A DNA stretch of 64,000 nt from Entomortierella parvispora. Taxonomy: Eukaryota; Mortierellomycota; Mortierellomycetes; Mortierellales; Mortierellaceae. Numbering within the stretch: the first letter of the stretch is position 1; each line of letters opens with the position of its first letter. The translations under genes were made by a program, and so were the position numbers. The notes beneath the pieces are model-generated. The model was not told the DNA's origin. It did not search any database and saw only the letters and a list, made by a program, of their open reading frames with translations. Positions 21,408 through 32,344 of this stretch are shown here, in pieces. The DNA is taken from the NCBI GenBank assembly GCA_963573315.1, contig OY752147.1, positions 1,550,001 through 1,614,000 on the forward strand. The letters run 5' to 3'.

Positions 21408-21465
21408 AAGGAAGGCAAGGAAGGCAAGGAAGGAAGGAAGGAAGGAAGGAAGGAAGGAAGACAAG
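21408..21465. repeat. GGAA-rich microsatellite
   Basis: The tract reads gaaggcaaggaaggcaagg and then about ten ggaa units. It lies in the 5' region of the transporter gene, about 290 bp above its start codon. Confidence 0.85.
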
Positions 21466-22977
21466 AAAAGGAAGCACAGGAAGAAGAAGAAGAAGAAAAG
21501 AATGAAAAGGAGATGAGTGGATGACCAGATGGATGAATGACAAGGGGTGGATGGTGGGGGTAAAAGAAGAAGGGAAGAAAAGGGTAGGTGAGTAGGTAGG
21601 GTGAAGAAAGGGTATGGACAAACAAACAAAGCAAAAGCAATTGACGGGCGAGGATCACTTTTTTTCTTTTTCGCACTCTGTCTTTTATACCTCCCACCTT
21701 TTCGTCTCCCCTAAAGATACAAACAAGATACATCCTCCCTCTCTTGCTCCACTCCATTCGTCTGCTCTTGCTCTCTCTCTTCGCTCTTACATATTTTTTT
21801 TTCCGCCGACTTGCCCAAACAGGGAATTGCAGTCCACCAGGTGTGTGTCTCTCTTTTTCCTGTCCCTCCTCTCTTTTGCCCTCTTGTGGTCTGGCGGCGT
21901 CTGTGTCCCGTCCTGCTGCATCATTCCTGGGGCCAACAATGTGGCCTTACCTGTAATGTCCACACCCTATTCTCCGCCCGCCCTTGCGCCCACCTTGCTC
22001 ATACCCCTAGCTGCATCAGCCCTGTCCACCCTATTTAGTATTGACTCGTACCTTGCTATCTCTCTCCCTCGGCTCCTCTTTTGTTCCCACTCCCACACAC
22101 ACACACTCACACTCACACATACCGAGTCTGCAGCCTGCGTCATGTCTCTCCTATGTATGACTCGACTCGTTCCCTGGTCAACGCCATGCCATGGGCGTAC
22201 GCTCTCTCGTTGCTGAATACTGATCAACTCTCTTCCGACCCAGATGCGGATCATCATTGATGCCTCGACACACACACTCATGCATGCCATTCACGCTCCA
22301 TTTGCAATGTGTGTCCTATTCCGAGACAATGTCGCTGTCCAACCGCCTGCGCCTATCCCTTCCTAGATCGATTTGTTTGCTCTACGCCATCCTTCTTCTC
22401 GCGCCTTCCTACCGCCCACACCTCTTCTCGTGCTTCCTCGGAGACGTGGCAGGCAAGGAAATGGGAAACCGGGAACCATGGGAAAAGGCAAATGAAAAAC
22501 AAAAAGATTGTGCCTGTGTGCCTGTGTGCCTGCCTATCTGTTTGCCTGCCTTCCTGTCTGCCCACCTGCATTTCTGGTTTGCCACGCTCTCTGTCCCTTT
22601 GACACTAACCTCCTCATCAACCCCTCCCTTTCGATTCACACCCCCTCCTCCCTCCCTCCTTTTCCAACTCCTCCATTCTCCTCTCGTCTCCTTGTTTCGA
22701 TCCAAAATCTCTATCAACGATCCTCGACACATTAGCCAATTGGATCGGATCAGTACCCGAACACGCGCTGCTTCGTGCCAAATGCCAAAAAAGAGATTGG
22801 CACTCTGCACTCTTTGACCCAACTTTCTTCTTTGTTTGTCTTACTTGTTTGTTTGTGCTCTCAATTAGCCATGCGACAGTCTGATGGACAAAAAGGATGG
22901 GCAACATACATTCAACCATGGTGTCATAGCTCTGGCGCCCATTGAAAAGCCAAAAGCTCTTGAAGTACTATATCAGA

Positions 22978-23082
22978 GACATTGAATTTACTCGGGACAA
23001 AGTCGACCCATGGACATTGGATTACTCGGGACAAAGTCGACCCATTGGACAGTGGATTTCTCGGGACAAAGTCGACCCATAC
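22978..23082. repeat. Three-copy 35-bp tandem repeat
   Basis: Units at 22978-23012, 23013-23047 and 23048-23082 share the core ctcgggacaaagtcgaccca, with variation in the gacattgaattta part. Each unit contains the palindrome gtcgac. The array lies about 340 bp beyond the stop of the ATP17-like gene. No gene context explains it. Confidence 0.9.
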
Positions 23083-23417
23083 CTGACAGGAAAGTCTTAT
23101 CGATCATTGAGTTTGTTTTTTTGACTTTCAAAATCTCTGCACCCCTATCCATCCCTCCTTTCACGAATGTTGAGCATCCACAAAACTCACAAGGTAACGC
23201 CCAGAACAGAGTATACAGCAGCGGAATAGAAAATGACTGGGTAGATTCTTGTTGACAAAAAAAACAAAACTCCAAGCGCCATTCTACTTGACAAGTTGAT
23301 TTTTTTTAATGGTTTGATTTTCGTTTCCATGAGGGTCGACTTGCTTCGGTTATCCTGTAATATGTCGCTGTTTGCTCTTTGTTGCTCCTCGTAAATGTTG
23401 GCCAATAACAACAGTAT

Positions 23418-24414
23418 TTAGTGGTGGGCAACGTTCTTGTGGTGCTCTACAGAAACGCGTAAGAGACAATGGGCGTTAATAATCAGTTTTTGCTGGGTCT
23501 ACCCAACGCCGATCCGGCAACCATGCCGCCAGTCTTCAAAAGAGTGTTGTGTTTTGTCAAAATCAGAATTAACTATCAATTTCCCAGTTAAATCAACATC
23601 GTTTGTTCTGATGTCCCTAACTATAGTTTCATCACTTTGACAGCTACAACACCCTCGAGAATTTGGCATCCGTTGGCAAAACGAGTATTCAGTCAGATCG
23701 ATCCATAATATGACAACAAAAACTTACTCAAGTGGAAGTGGTAGTCAATGGTGTAGGAGAGAACAAAGACGGCAGCAATGGTCTGGAAGACGGGGGTCAT
23801 GCTGGCGTTCTTGCCGTCAAAGTAACGGCCCTGGTAACCGGAGGAGCGGGCAGCAGGGGCGGGGCCGTTGGGGAGACCCTTGTAGAAGTTGACGACCTTG
23901 GACATCTGTGGGGAAGGAACACATACAGGTACGATGATTAATAACTCGTGACTTTTTTTTCACTTTGATTCGATTCTGTCAATGCCATGCATTGTGGCGT
24001 AATGTCAACAGTCTGTGCAGTCGGAACGTTTATGAATGGCTCCTGTTCCTGGCTTTCAGGGTAATCCATGCATTGCATCAAAAACTACTAGAAACACATA
24101 CGCGGGCAGCATCCTTAGGAGAACCAATGGCCTTGGTGGAGCCAATGGTGGGGGGGATGGCAGCCTAATGGTACCAGAACGGGAAAAAGAAGTAGGAAAC
24201 AAGTCAAGTAGAGAATGCACGGATTGGATTAGTTCCTTGTTGTGTGAAACGTGATCGTGATCGGATCAACCGGGAGGAAGAGGGGAATGATGAATGAACA
24301 GGTTCATCTGGGTGCGAGTTCAGAAGCTGTGGGGAGGAAAGCAAAGGTTCGATGAGGGGAGGAGATCAGACGTACTCTGGCGGTAGAGTAAGCGCGACGG
24401 GCAATGGTGTTCAT
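23418..24414 (-). CDS. ATP17: Mitochondrial ATP synthase subunit f (ATP17-like)
   Basis: Four small exons on the minus strand: 24376-24414, 24102-24164, 23728-23905 and 23418-23446, each with GT-AG ends (GTACGT, GTATGT, GTAAGT; acceptors TTAG, ACAG, GTAG). The joined protein has about 102 residues. It begins MNTIARRAYSTAR, a basic mitochondrial presequence. It continues KVVNFYKGLPNGPAPAAR and YFDGKNAS, then one hydrophobic helix (VFQTIAAVFVLSYTIDYHF) and the His-rich end LKHHKNVAHH. The motifs VxFYKxLPxGPAPA and KYFDGxNAS are characteristic of F1Fo subunit f (yeast Atp17). The protein sits in the membrane Fo sector of the inner mitochondrial membrane, near subunit a and the dimer interface. 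The last exon encodes only about nine residues and is easily missed. Confidence 0.9.
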
Positions 24415-24949
24415 GATGGAGAGAGGAGAGATGGGGTGAAGAAGGATGAGAATGCATCCCGGCAATGGCCTCTTGTGTGTTGACCCGTCATCACGTGATA
24501 TGGAACGCTATGCTGTCGTGGTAGAGATTGGATCGCAAATCTTGTGTTTGCCACCCCTGCATTCCAGCAGCAATAATTTTGTTGACTCTGTGCGTGTGCA
24601 CAAAAGGAGAGGGTGTTGGGCAAGAAACCCTCCTTTATTGAACTTGCTATGAATTTTAAATTGAGCTTACGGCGGAAGAAGAAGCGGAACTCAACGACCC
24701 CAACACGTCCAAGGAGCGAAGCACATACCTGAAACTCAAGCTGGATCGCAAGAGGCGCGGGCGACCGGATCCTCAAGAGCAAGGGAAAGGGCAAGAGCAA
24801 GACGAAGGTAACCGAAAAATTCAAAGCAGACAATAGAAAGGACAAGCGGAAGACGTGAACGCGCGCACACTGTAGACTACTTGATTCTTTTTTGACGTCC
24901 GCGATATCACCAAATCTCCAAGATCTCTTCCTGTTCTTTTTGAAGTGAG

Positions 24950-25690
24950 TGTCCGAAATCGTCTTGACTTCCTAATCAATACATAAAAACCGCGTACCTT
25001 AGTACTTAGGACTACTGGTAGAGTGGCCAAGAGTGCCGGGACGGTTTCATTGGAGCATGGTATGGTAAACCGGCCGACCTTCTCAAGACGTAAACTCCAC
25101 GTACCCTAAATCTCAGCTTCATGGCAAGACCGCTGTCGTGCACCACTTGCAACAATGGCACCGAGTCGTTTCCGGTGTCGAGAAACGCCTTGCCAAATCT
25201 GGCCAAACGAAATAGATCCCAGTTGGTCTTGGCCTTACAGGTCGCACTGCACGGACCGGTGATCTCTCTGTACAAGATCTCAGAGTTGTACGCTTTGTTC
25301 ATGGTAGTTGTAATTACTGCTTCCCATTCTCACCATCTTGATCTGTCCTCACCTATTAGTTGCGGATTGAATACCCGGAGATGCCTTTCTTGTCGTTGCA
25401 AACGTTGATGATGGGGCAGCAGACTCCCTGTTTTCCCGAAACAGTTCCTTGGCGACATGTTCACCCTCGACTAGAAGCTCACCGGCAGTCCGAGTTGTCG
25501 ATAGCTTTGCGGCTCGAGAAACCCAAAACCTGACGCCTTCGTTGCGTTTCCAGATTTTATATTTGTCAAATAGAATGGCACCCGCTGATTGTCGAATGAA
25601 CCTTTTCGATAGAAGGGCGGTAAAAGCTTTGTGGGCATCTATTTCGTTCATTTCGTAATAGTATTTGAATTCAGTTGCGAAATCAACCAT
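24950..25690 (-). pseudogene. Frameshifted remnant of an unidentified, possibly element-borne, fungal protein
   Basis: Minus-strand frames hold protein-like sequence broken into pieces. The first (25690 to 25349) begins MVDFATEFKYYYEMNEIDAH and includes RFIRQSAGAILFDKYKIWKR and GELLVEGEHVAKELFRENRE. The second (25302 to 25012) includes REITGPCSATCKAKTNWDLF, RLARFGKAFLDTGND and VVHDSGLAMKLRFR. At GVYVL the frame shifts by one base: the natural continuation EKVGRFTIPCSNETVPALLA-TLPVVLSTK lies in another frame down to about 24970. The two pieces are probably the ends of a longer protein that lost its middle. The xNWDLFRLxxFGK style is familiar to me from multicopy genes of Mucoromycota and Mortierellomycota genomes, but I cannot name the family. 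Confidence 0.55.
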
Positions 25691-25857
25691 GGTGATGGAT
25701 TCCTGCTTGTTCCTCAGCCACTGAGAGTGCGCTCTCAGATTTCATTGCTAAAGGATTGAGAGTATATGGGAACTGTTCATTTAGCATATTTATTGCCACA
25801 TGAAAACCCTGTAAACAATGAAATACAAGAAGGCAGTTGACCACTCGACCACATTCT

Positions 25858-26011
25858 ACTTCCCGACTATCCTCCTGCCGCGAACTGATGCAGGAACGGG
25901 CTAAGGAAGTACTCGTGATGGCGAGTTCTGCCACAGACTAAAACACCCTACCACACCCCACTTCCCGACTATCCTCCTGCCGCGAGCTGACGCAGGAACG
26001 GGCTAAGGAAG
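25858..26011. repeat. Pair of 52-bp direct repeats
   Basis: Copies at 25858-25909 and 25960-26011, about 102 bp apart, begin acttcccgactatcctcctg and end acgggctaaggaag, with two mismatches. Each copy has an internal inverted repeat (tcctgc and gcagga) and imperfectly matching ends (ttcc and ggaa), so it could fold into a hairpin. They lie just upstream of the frameshifted protein remnant and may be the ends of a small or decayed element. Confidence 0.8.
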
Positions 26012-28271
26012 CACCAGTGCATGATGGTTGGATGTCAAGGTCCGGGCCTGCACTTATTCTTGGACCTTGAATGAACATACCTTTGCGAAAATACACGTCG
26101 AAATTTCAATCGCTTGAGAAGATGAGTAATTTGAGTAAATGGAGGCAGTAGTGAAGATGAATGTGCGTGTGTGAATGATGTGAATGATTAAAAAAAAAGA
26201 CGTCACCGAAGGCAGGATCCGCCGCCTGCCCCCTTCGTGCCTCTGGTGGCTCTAGTTCCGCTGGTCCTGCTGGTACCTCTGCCTCTTGGGCGCTGGTTCC
26301 ATTTTTGCGACTAGAGCGGCTGGTGTCGGTCTTCTTCGGCAACTTCAGGAATCCGGGGCTGAGGAGGAGTGGAACATCGACAGAAAACGGCTAGAGGCAG
26401 CAGCACTTGCAAAATAAAGACGAGAAGAAATTATGGGCGAGTGTGAAATCGCACTGAAGTGTATGTGGATCGAGCTTGGAGCTCTTGTTAACATCAATAC
26501 GACCAGAAAGTGCAATTTCTGTTACTTAGAGTCTGCACTTGCCTCCATGCAAGATACCTTAATCCTCTTTTGTGGTCCCAAACAATCATCCAATTGAAGA
26601 ATACGCCGTCACTTTGCCAACATACCCTATTCCTCTGACTTATGTTCCTTTCTCTCATCCCTTTCACCCTTTCTTCAACCCTCGCCTCCTTCTTCGTCCC
26701 TTACCTTTTCTATGCTTTGCAACACCATGACCAACAATGTCCTGACTCTGTTTTGCCTCATCGATGGCAAAGAGCCCCGACAATCTATCCACAAAAAAAG
26801 AAATTTGAGCCATTCACGACGACGTCTTCGAGAGAGTCAAGTTTATCCTGCGGATGCCTGCAAGTCTGCTCACTATGACACGCGTTGGGGAATGACAATC
26901 TACACAAACACTATCTTGCAGCATTCCAGTCGTCCATCAAGGAACCGTTCCAGGGACATACCTTCTCACTGTACCCTTTCTCTCAAATGCAGGGACATGC
27001 ATGTACATGTACACTTCGAAGGTAGGGACCGATTACCAGCTAACAGGTGCTCTCACCTGTCCCTCGTAGAAAACTGCTGCCCGCTGTTTTCTTTGTGGTA
27101 GACTAACTGCGGCGCTGAAAACCCTTTGCCCTTACCCTGGAGGCCAAACGGCGGCAAACAGACGCGTGTCTGTTTGTGTGCGCGTGTTTTTTTTTCTTGT
27201 GTTCTGCGTTCCGGGGGGCAAAATTCGTGTTCATGTTATGGCACAATCGTCCTCATCTTTTAGAGGACGGGTGGTTCTTTTTCTTTGTTTTTTTTTTGGA
27301 CCCAAGACAAAAGTTTCCAGACTCATTGTTCATAGGATCACTCACACCCTCTCAAAGGCTGGAAAATGTCGAGGCTGTCCTTCGGATACCTCTTCCTTCT
27401 TTCACACTTTCACACGAAGGCCAGTGCCCCATTCGTCCTTTGCATCCGAAGCACGTCAACAAAATAAACAAGCCAGTTCAACTTTAATTGCTTTAGCGCA
27501 ACAACAGTCCACAGGGTCCGATGTCGGTTGCTGACACCATGAACGGTGGACAAAATAAACTATCAAGGACACACATACTCTTGGACATCTTTCTTGCTTG
27601 CATGGCATATCCAATGGCCTATAACACTCAGTGCCGATGAAAGACCCGCACTCCGAACCCCATCCCCCCCACAAATCACTCAACAATTCCACGAGATGTT
27701 CAAATGCAAACCTTCCCTGGAACGTGATTGAAAATGGCAATGGTCGTGTCAATGGACCCTTATCAAGCGTTACACGGAATGCGTGCCGTTGTAGCCGCTC
27801 TATCCCTGCATCCATCCCTGACAGAATGACATGGCGCAAATTGCTCACAAGAGAAAACAAAAAAGCATCAGGTGGGCTTACTCTTCTTCCTCTCACCTCT
27901 CACGCCTTGGACCCTACAGGGCCAAGTTCGTGCTACAAACACGCGAGAAAGGGTCAGTTCTTTGTTTGGCAGTTCGCCCTCTTCAGCCAATGGCCGGATT
28001 CCTGCCTTAAAGTCATTTTCTCTTCACGCCTCGAGTGAGTCGAGCACATTTCTCCCACAGGACTAGTGATGACTCCATTCCTGACGAGTGGGAACACGGA
28101 ATGGCCGACTCGGCCCGAGCCTTCTGGACATGATCGTTTGGCAAAGCAGCCTAGCCAGGAAGACGCCTGTGCCCTTTTCGATCCAAAAGGACAACTCTCA
28201 GTTTTCGGCCCTTGCCCCCTTGCGAAAACAACAGGGTCCCATCTCAAGTGGTCCAGGGAAAAAGCAAAGAG

Positions 28272-28279
28272 TATAAAAG
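28272..28279 (+). promoter_or_regulatory. TATA box of the carboxypeptidase gene
   Basis: The sequence tataaaag lies 119 bp above the ATG at 28398, followed by a pyrimidine-rich leader (about 28298-28390). Both are typical of a strongly expressed fungal gene. Inferred from position and consensus. Confidence 0.6.
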
Positions 28280-28397
28280 GTAGTTGTCGACAACATTTCG
28301 CTCTTCTTGTCACTCAGCTTTCACACAGTCAGTCCGCCTCTCCCGCCCCTCTCTCTTTCCCCTCCTCCATCCGCATCCCTTCAAGCTCTTATCCATC

Positions 28398-30077
28398 ATG
28401 TACTTCAAGCGTGTCGCGGTCACGGTCGCAAGCGCCTTGGCGTTCCTCGCCATGGTGTCTGCTCGTCCTCACTTTCAAAAGCCCGTGAAGCGGACGGCGT
28501 CCAACACGGCTGCGTCGTACGTGATTAACACGGCGGCTCTCCCTGGCTTGGACAGCGGTCTCACTGCCCTTCCTCAATGGTCCGGATTGATGCCCGTCGG
28601 CGGTTCCAACACGCTCTTTTTCTGGTATGTTCAGGCCGCGAACGCCTCGAGCGACAACCTGATCTTCTGGCACAACGGTGGACCCGGATGCTCGTCCATG
28701 GAAGGTCTCTTTGAGGAGAACGGACCCTACCAGACCACGGATGCTGGCCAGACCTGGCAGATGAACCCCAACTCGTGGCATAACTATGGCCATGTGGTCT
28801 ACATTGACCAGCCCTTCGGTACCGGTTTCTCGACCGACAACACCCCTGTCCCGAACGAAGATGTGGTGGGCACGACCATGTTGAACTTTTACGCCAGCTT
28901 CTTTGAGGCCTTCCCTGGTATGCAAGCCAAGAACATGTACATTGCCGGTGAATCCTACGCCGGTCGTTACATCCCTTACATGGCCAAGCACGTCCAGAGC
29001 TACAATACTGCCAACCCAACCAACCAGTACAACCTCAAGGCCATTGCGATGGGCGATGCCTACATTGACACATCGGTCAACAATGACTTTGTGTACTATG
29101 TTCCTTACCTCCAACAGAACCCCTGGATCTATGGCAACAGCAACTCGTTCTTGTCAAAGGCTCAGTCCTATGCCTCGAAGGCCCAAACCACCTCCAACTG
29201 TGTGTCGGCTCAGGCTGAACCCTCAATCTCCAGTGCCTGCCAGAACCTGGAGAACGAGTTCTTCAACTCCATGCCAGCTCCCTCCAACCCTCCTCTGGAC
29301 GACAGCTGTACCGATCCTTATGGAAACCCAATCTACTTTGACCCTTACAAGACCGATGTCACGGACTGCAGCTTTGCTCAGATCGATCTGCTTTACGCTC
29401 AGTCTTCTTGGGAATACTACCTCAACGTAAATGTTCAGACAGAGGAACGATGCATCGTAGGGTGAAAAGTAATAAGGGATATTAATTGATCATTTTCTTT
29501 TCTTTCTTTTTTGAACTCCATCTCTTCTTTCTTTTAGCTCCCTGCTGTCCAGGCACAGATCCACATCCAGGCTCCAGTGTCATACTCTGACTGCAACAGT
29601 CTCACTGGAGGTGTCTACTCTTCGGACCCTTCGATCGTTCCCAAGTACTTTATCGGAAGCTTGATTGATGCTGGTCTGCAGGTGACTTTGTACACTGGCC
29701 TTTTGGATACCGTCGTCCCTCACACCTTGACTGAAGCCGCGATCAGCTACATGACCTGGGGTGGCACCAAGGGATTCACCAGCTCGTCTTACACCACCTC
29801 CACCATGACCCCCATCATGACGGGATCCACCCAGACTGGACGGTACCACTCCGAGCGCGGTTTGACCTACGTGATCGTCAACAACGCTGGCCACATGGTG
29901 CCCAGAGATGTAAGAACAAACCCTCCTTCTCCTTCCCAAATCTCCTTTTCTTCTCTATGATTCTAGCCCGCGAATGATGAACTTGCCTCCAACTCATTAT
30001 TGTTTTTTTTTGCGTCTTCTTGAAAATAGGACCCCGTCACTGCCTCGTGGATGATCCAGAACCTCGTCCTCCAGTAA
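28398..30077 (+). CDS. Secreted serine carboxypeptidase (peptidase family S10)
   Basis: Three exons: 28398-29426, 29538-29909 and 30030-30077. Donors are GTAAAT and GTAAGA, acceptors TTTTAG and AATAG, all in phase 0. The product has 482 residues. A signal peptide covers about residues 1-22 (VAVTVASALAFLAMVSA). S10 landmarks are all present: WHNGGPGCSS near 91-100, the nucleophile Ser186 in GESYAGRYIP, Asp400 in LYTGLLDTVVPH, and His462 in NAGHMVPRD. These enzymes remove C-terminal amino acids at acid pH in the vacuole or outside the cell. The secretory signal without an obvious vacuolar marker favours secretion, though this is inference. The gene has a TATA box and converges on SAR1, their AATAAA signals lying about 45 bp apart. 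Confidence 0.93.
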
Positions 30078-30488
30078 AGTCGGCAGGGCCGACCAAGAAA
30101 CCAGAGGACAATCATCATGACTTTTTCTTTTTTCTTTTTTCTGTTCTTCGCATTGACTGCGAACAACACACAATCTCTTTATTTTTTGTATATACCTTTA
30201 CCCCAACAAGATCGATCTTGCTGGCGTAGGCCATTATCTACCTCTTTACTTATATGGGATCCAGTCCACAATAAAAAAAACCCCCAAGTTCTCTGTTAAA
30301 AAAAATATAAATGTTTATTACTTTGTTATGGCCAAATAATGATATGGTTAAAAAGAGGAATGAGAACTATTTGCACGCACAACGAATGTGAACACATGCG
30401 AGCGGATGAGGACAAGGTATGATAGAAGTGAGTGAGATGAGCGCAAAAAAAGAAAGAGAGGACGTTCACTGGGAGAAACATCCATAAA
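30078..30488. terminator. Convergent 3' regions of carboxypeptidase and SAR1
   Basis: A plus-strand AATAAA is at 30270-30275, about 190 bp after the carboxypeptidase stop. A minus-strand AATAAA is at 30314-30319, about 170 bp beyond the SAR1 stop. A (TCTTTT)n pyrimidine tract lies at 30119-30140. No gene is present. Confidence 0.6.
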
Positions 30489-32012
30489 TTAAATGTACTG
30501 CGACATCCAGAGGAAGCCATCGCCGTATCCCTGCTTCATGACAACAGAGCACATGAAGACCTCAATGGGACGCATATCCTTCAATGGGACCTTGCCCTTT
30601 CCGGTGGTCTGGATCAAGCCGAGGGCGGAGCGGAGCTCCTCCTCAGAGACGGCGCCAGGAGCATCAATCTTGTTTCCAAGGATCAAGAAAGGAACGCGCT
30701 CCAACTGCTGGATAGCAAGGAGAGCCTAGAAGATAAGAATTGCAAGCAAGAGAAATAAACAAGTTGAGAAAAACATTCCGTAAATGACACAGTAAGCAAC
30801 GGCAATTGGGTTGAGAAAGAGAGTCCATGCTATTTACATCCAACTCGGCCTTGGATTCAAGGAAACGCTCGCGATCCTGAGTGTCGACCAAGAAGACGAT
30901 TCCATTGACCTCGGCAAAGTAATCCTTCCAGATACGGCGAGCTACAAAGAGTCAAGTTAGGGAGAGAAAGGTTTTCTTCAGCAACTGCAATAAAAACTCC
31001 CTCGATCGATCAAAATCCGAACCCCGTCGAATGCAACGGGTTGTTTCTTGACTCCTGTCGAGTAAGCACACTCTATCGTACCTTGCTGATGTCCACCCAA
31101 ATCAAATGTCGTGAACTTGACGTTGGCAATGGAAAGCTCCTCCGAGGCTAGAGTGAAAAAAAGTAGTAAGAAAGCAAGTCTCGTTAATAACAAATACGCC
31201 GACTTTCTCGGACTTGATACAACCACAACCCGATAAGAGGTAAAGTGAAAAAAAAACCAGAAAGGCGGAGTGTGTGGCCCATGCCCACTGGCACATGTTA
31301 AAAATTAAAAAAAAATCCTTTCGCCGATGCTCACACATACACGCACACACACAAAGAACGCACAACCTGTCTGGTGCTTGAAAACAAGCGTAAGGCAGAC
31401 CCGGAACACCAACATCCGTCCATGACAAAAATTACGTACTAGGGTGAAGAGTGGGCTGGAGAGTCGCAAGGCGGTCGTTCTTCAACATGTGGAGCAAAGT
31501 CGTCTTTCCTGCGTTATCGAGTCCGAGAAAGAGAATCTTTGCGTTCTTGTTGAACAGACCTATTAGTTGGAGGATAATGAGAGGCGGGTCAGTCAAGGCC
31601 ACGAGACAGCGCTGGAGTATCACACAATAGCATTCATGAGGCCTGGGGGATCTTTTTTCACTGATGCCAGCAGAGGCGAGATTTGCTCCGGAACAGGAGG
31701 TTGATCTCATAGCCAATAGCAGGTCAGTGCGGAGACAGGGAGCATCGGATAACGAGGACGTCATTCGCCAGACCGCGCGTGTCCTTGATTCCATGTGAAT
31801 AAATCGGAAAAGGCACATTGTCTGCCCAGCCGAAGGCAGGAAGGGTAGTCATTGGGGAGGGTGCTTGGAGAGTAGAACGTCAAGCAGGTGCATGCACCCG
31901 AGAGACACGGGGGGTCGAACACAGGGCAGGGAGGGGACAAAAGAAGGAGCGCGCAAAAGGATCACTCACCGAGGCTTGAAAGCACATCGCGGAACCAGTC
32001 AATGATAAACAT
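30489..32012 (-). CDS. SAR1: Small GTPase Sar1 (COPII vesicle coat)
   Basis: Five exons: 31970-32012, 31440-31559, 31082-31147, 30838-30941 and 30489-30725. Donors are GTGAGT, GTACGT, GTACGA and GTAAAT. The joined frame gives 189 residues, the usual length of Sar1. It starts [15 protein letters not shown], the Sar1-type amphipathic N-terminus used for ER membrane insertion. The GTPase motifs follow in order: P-loop GLDNAGKTT (about 27-35), switch I around HPTSEEL, DLGGHQQ (switch II) and NKID. The C-terminus ends [16 protein letters not shown], diagnostic for Sar1 against Arf. There is no myristoylated Gly2, also as expected. Sar1 recruits Sec23/24 to ER exit sites. Confidence 0.96.
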
Positions 32013-32344
32013 AATGGAGGAAATGTGTCGGGAGAGGGAGAGGGAAGAGGGAAGAATGGATGTAGGATGGGATGAAGGGACAAAGGGGAGCGAAGGAAAC
32101 AGAAAGGAAAAGGACCATGCAACCAAGGGGCATAAACAGGGCCACGACAGAGGAACAGGGCATCGGTGGGACAGGGCACATTCTGCGTACGTGTGCGCGG
32201 TCACGTATGCAGTGGACTCGCGAAATGGGACATGATACATTTTTGGGGGGGAGGGGTATTCTTTCATTTTTATCTTCTGTCTCTGATGCGATATCGTAAT
32301 ATTTGAATATTTTGGGGGTGCGAGAGGGGGTGCCTCTTTGTTTT
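32013..32344. other. Intergenic region between SAR1 and DGAT1
   Basis: Promoter of SAR1 and 3' side of the DGAT1 gene, both on the minus strand. It contains a gaggga-rich stretch (about 32028-32100). No gene or repeat of note. Confidence 0.5.

Larger units (their letters stand above)
21123..23417. other. 2.3 kb intergenic region with simple repeats
   Basis: Upstream region of the transporter gene (minus) and 3' side of the ATP17-like gene (minus). It contains a GAAG/GGAA microsatellite (21408-21465), GAAA/GAGA runs (21280-21335), a CACACA block (about 22093-22117) and a 35-bp tandem repeat (22978-23082). Open frames on both strands are Ser/Leu/Pro low-complexity and not supported as genes. 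Confidence 0.6.
24415..28271. other. 3.9 kb intergenic region with decayed mobile-like sequence
   Basis: Between the ATP17-like gene (minus) and the carboxypeptidase gene (plus). The left half (about 24650-26400) carries a frameshifted protein remnant, a pair of 52-bp direct repeats and small orphan open frames. The right half (26400-28271) shows only simple low-complexity frames and the promoter of the carboxypeptidase gene. No intact gene is supported. Confidence 0.6.

Noticed and set aside
20343..21629. Full 428-codon minus frame as the transporter start
   Set aside because: The part above the ATG at 21122 is Phe/Ser/Leu low-complexity from simple repeats; the part below 20544 is intron beginning with GTAAGT.
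22978..23082. CRISPR-like reading of the 35-bp repeats
   Set aside because: Units are directly adjacent without unique spacers, and the genome is eukaryotic.
26106..26342. 78-codon Pro/Glu-rich minus frame as a gene
   Set aside because: Short, ends in His/Ser simple sequence, with no conserved motif; mentioned only as part of the decayed patch.
28389..29114. Long minus-strand open frame inside the carboxypeptidase gene
   Set aside because: It is antisense to a well-supported S10 exon with biased third positions; no domain and no promoter context.
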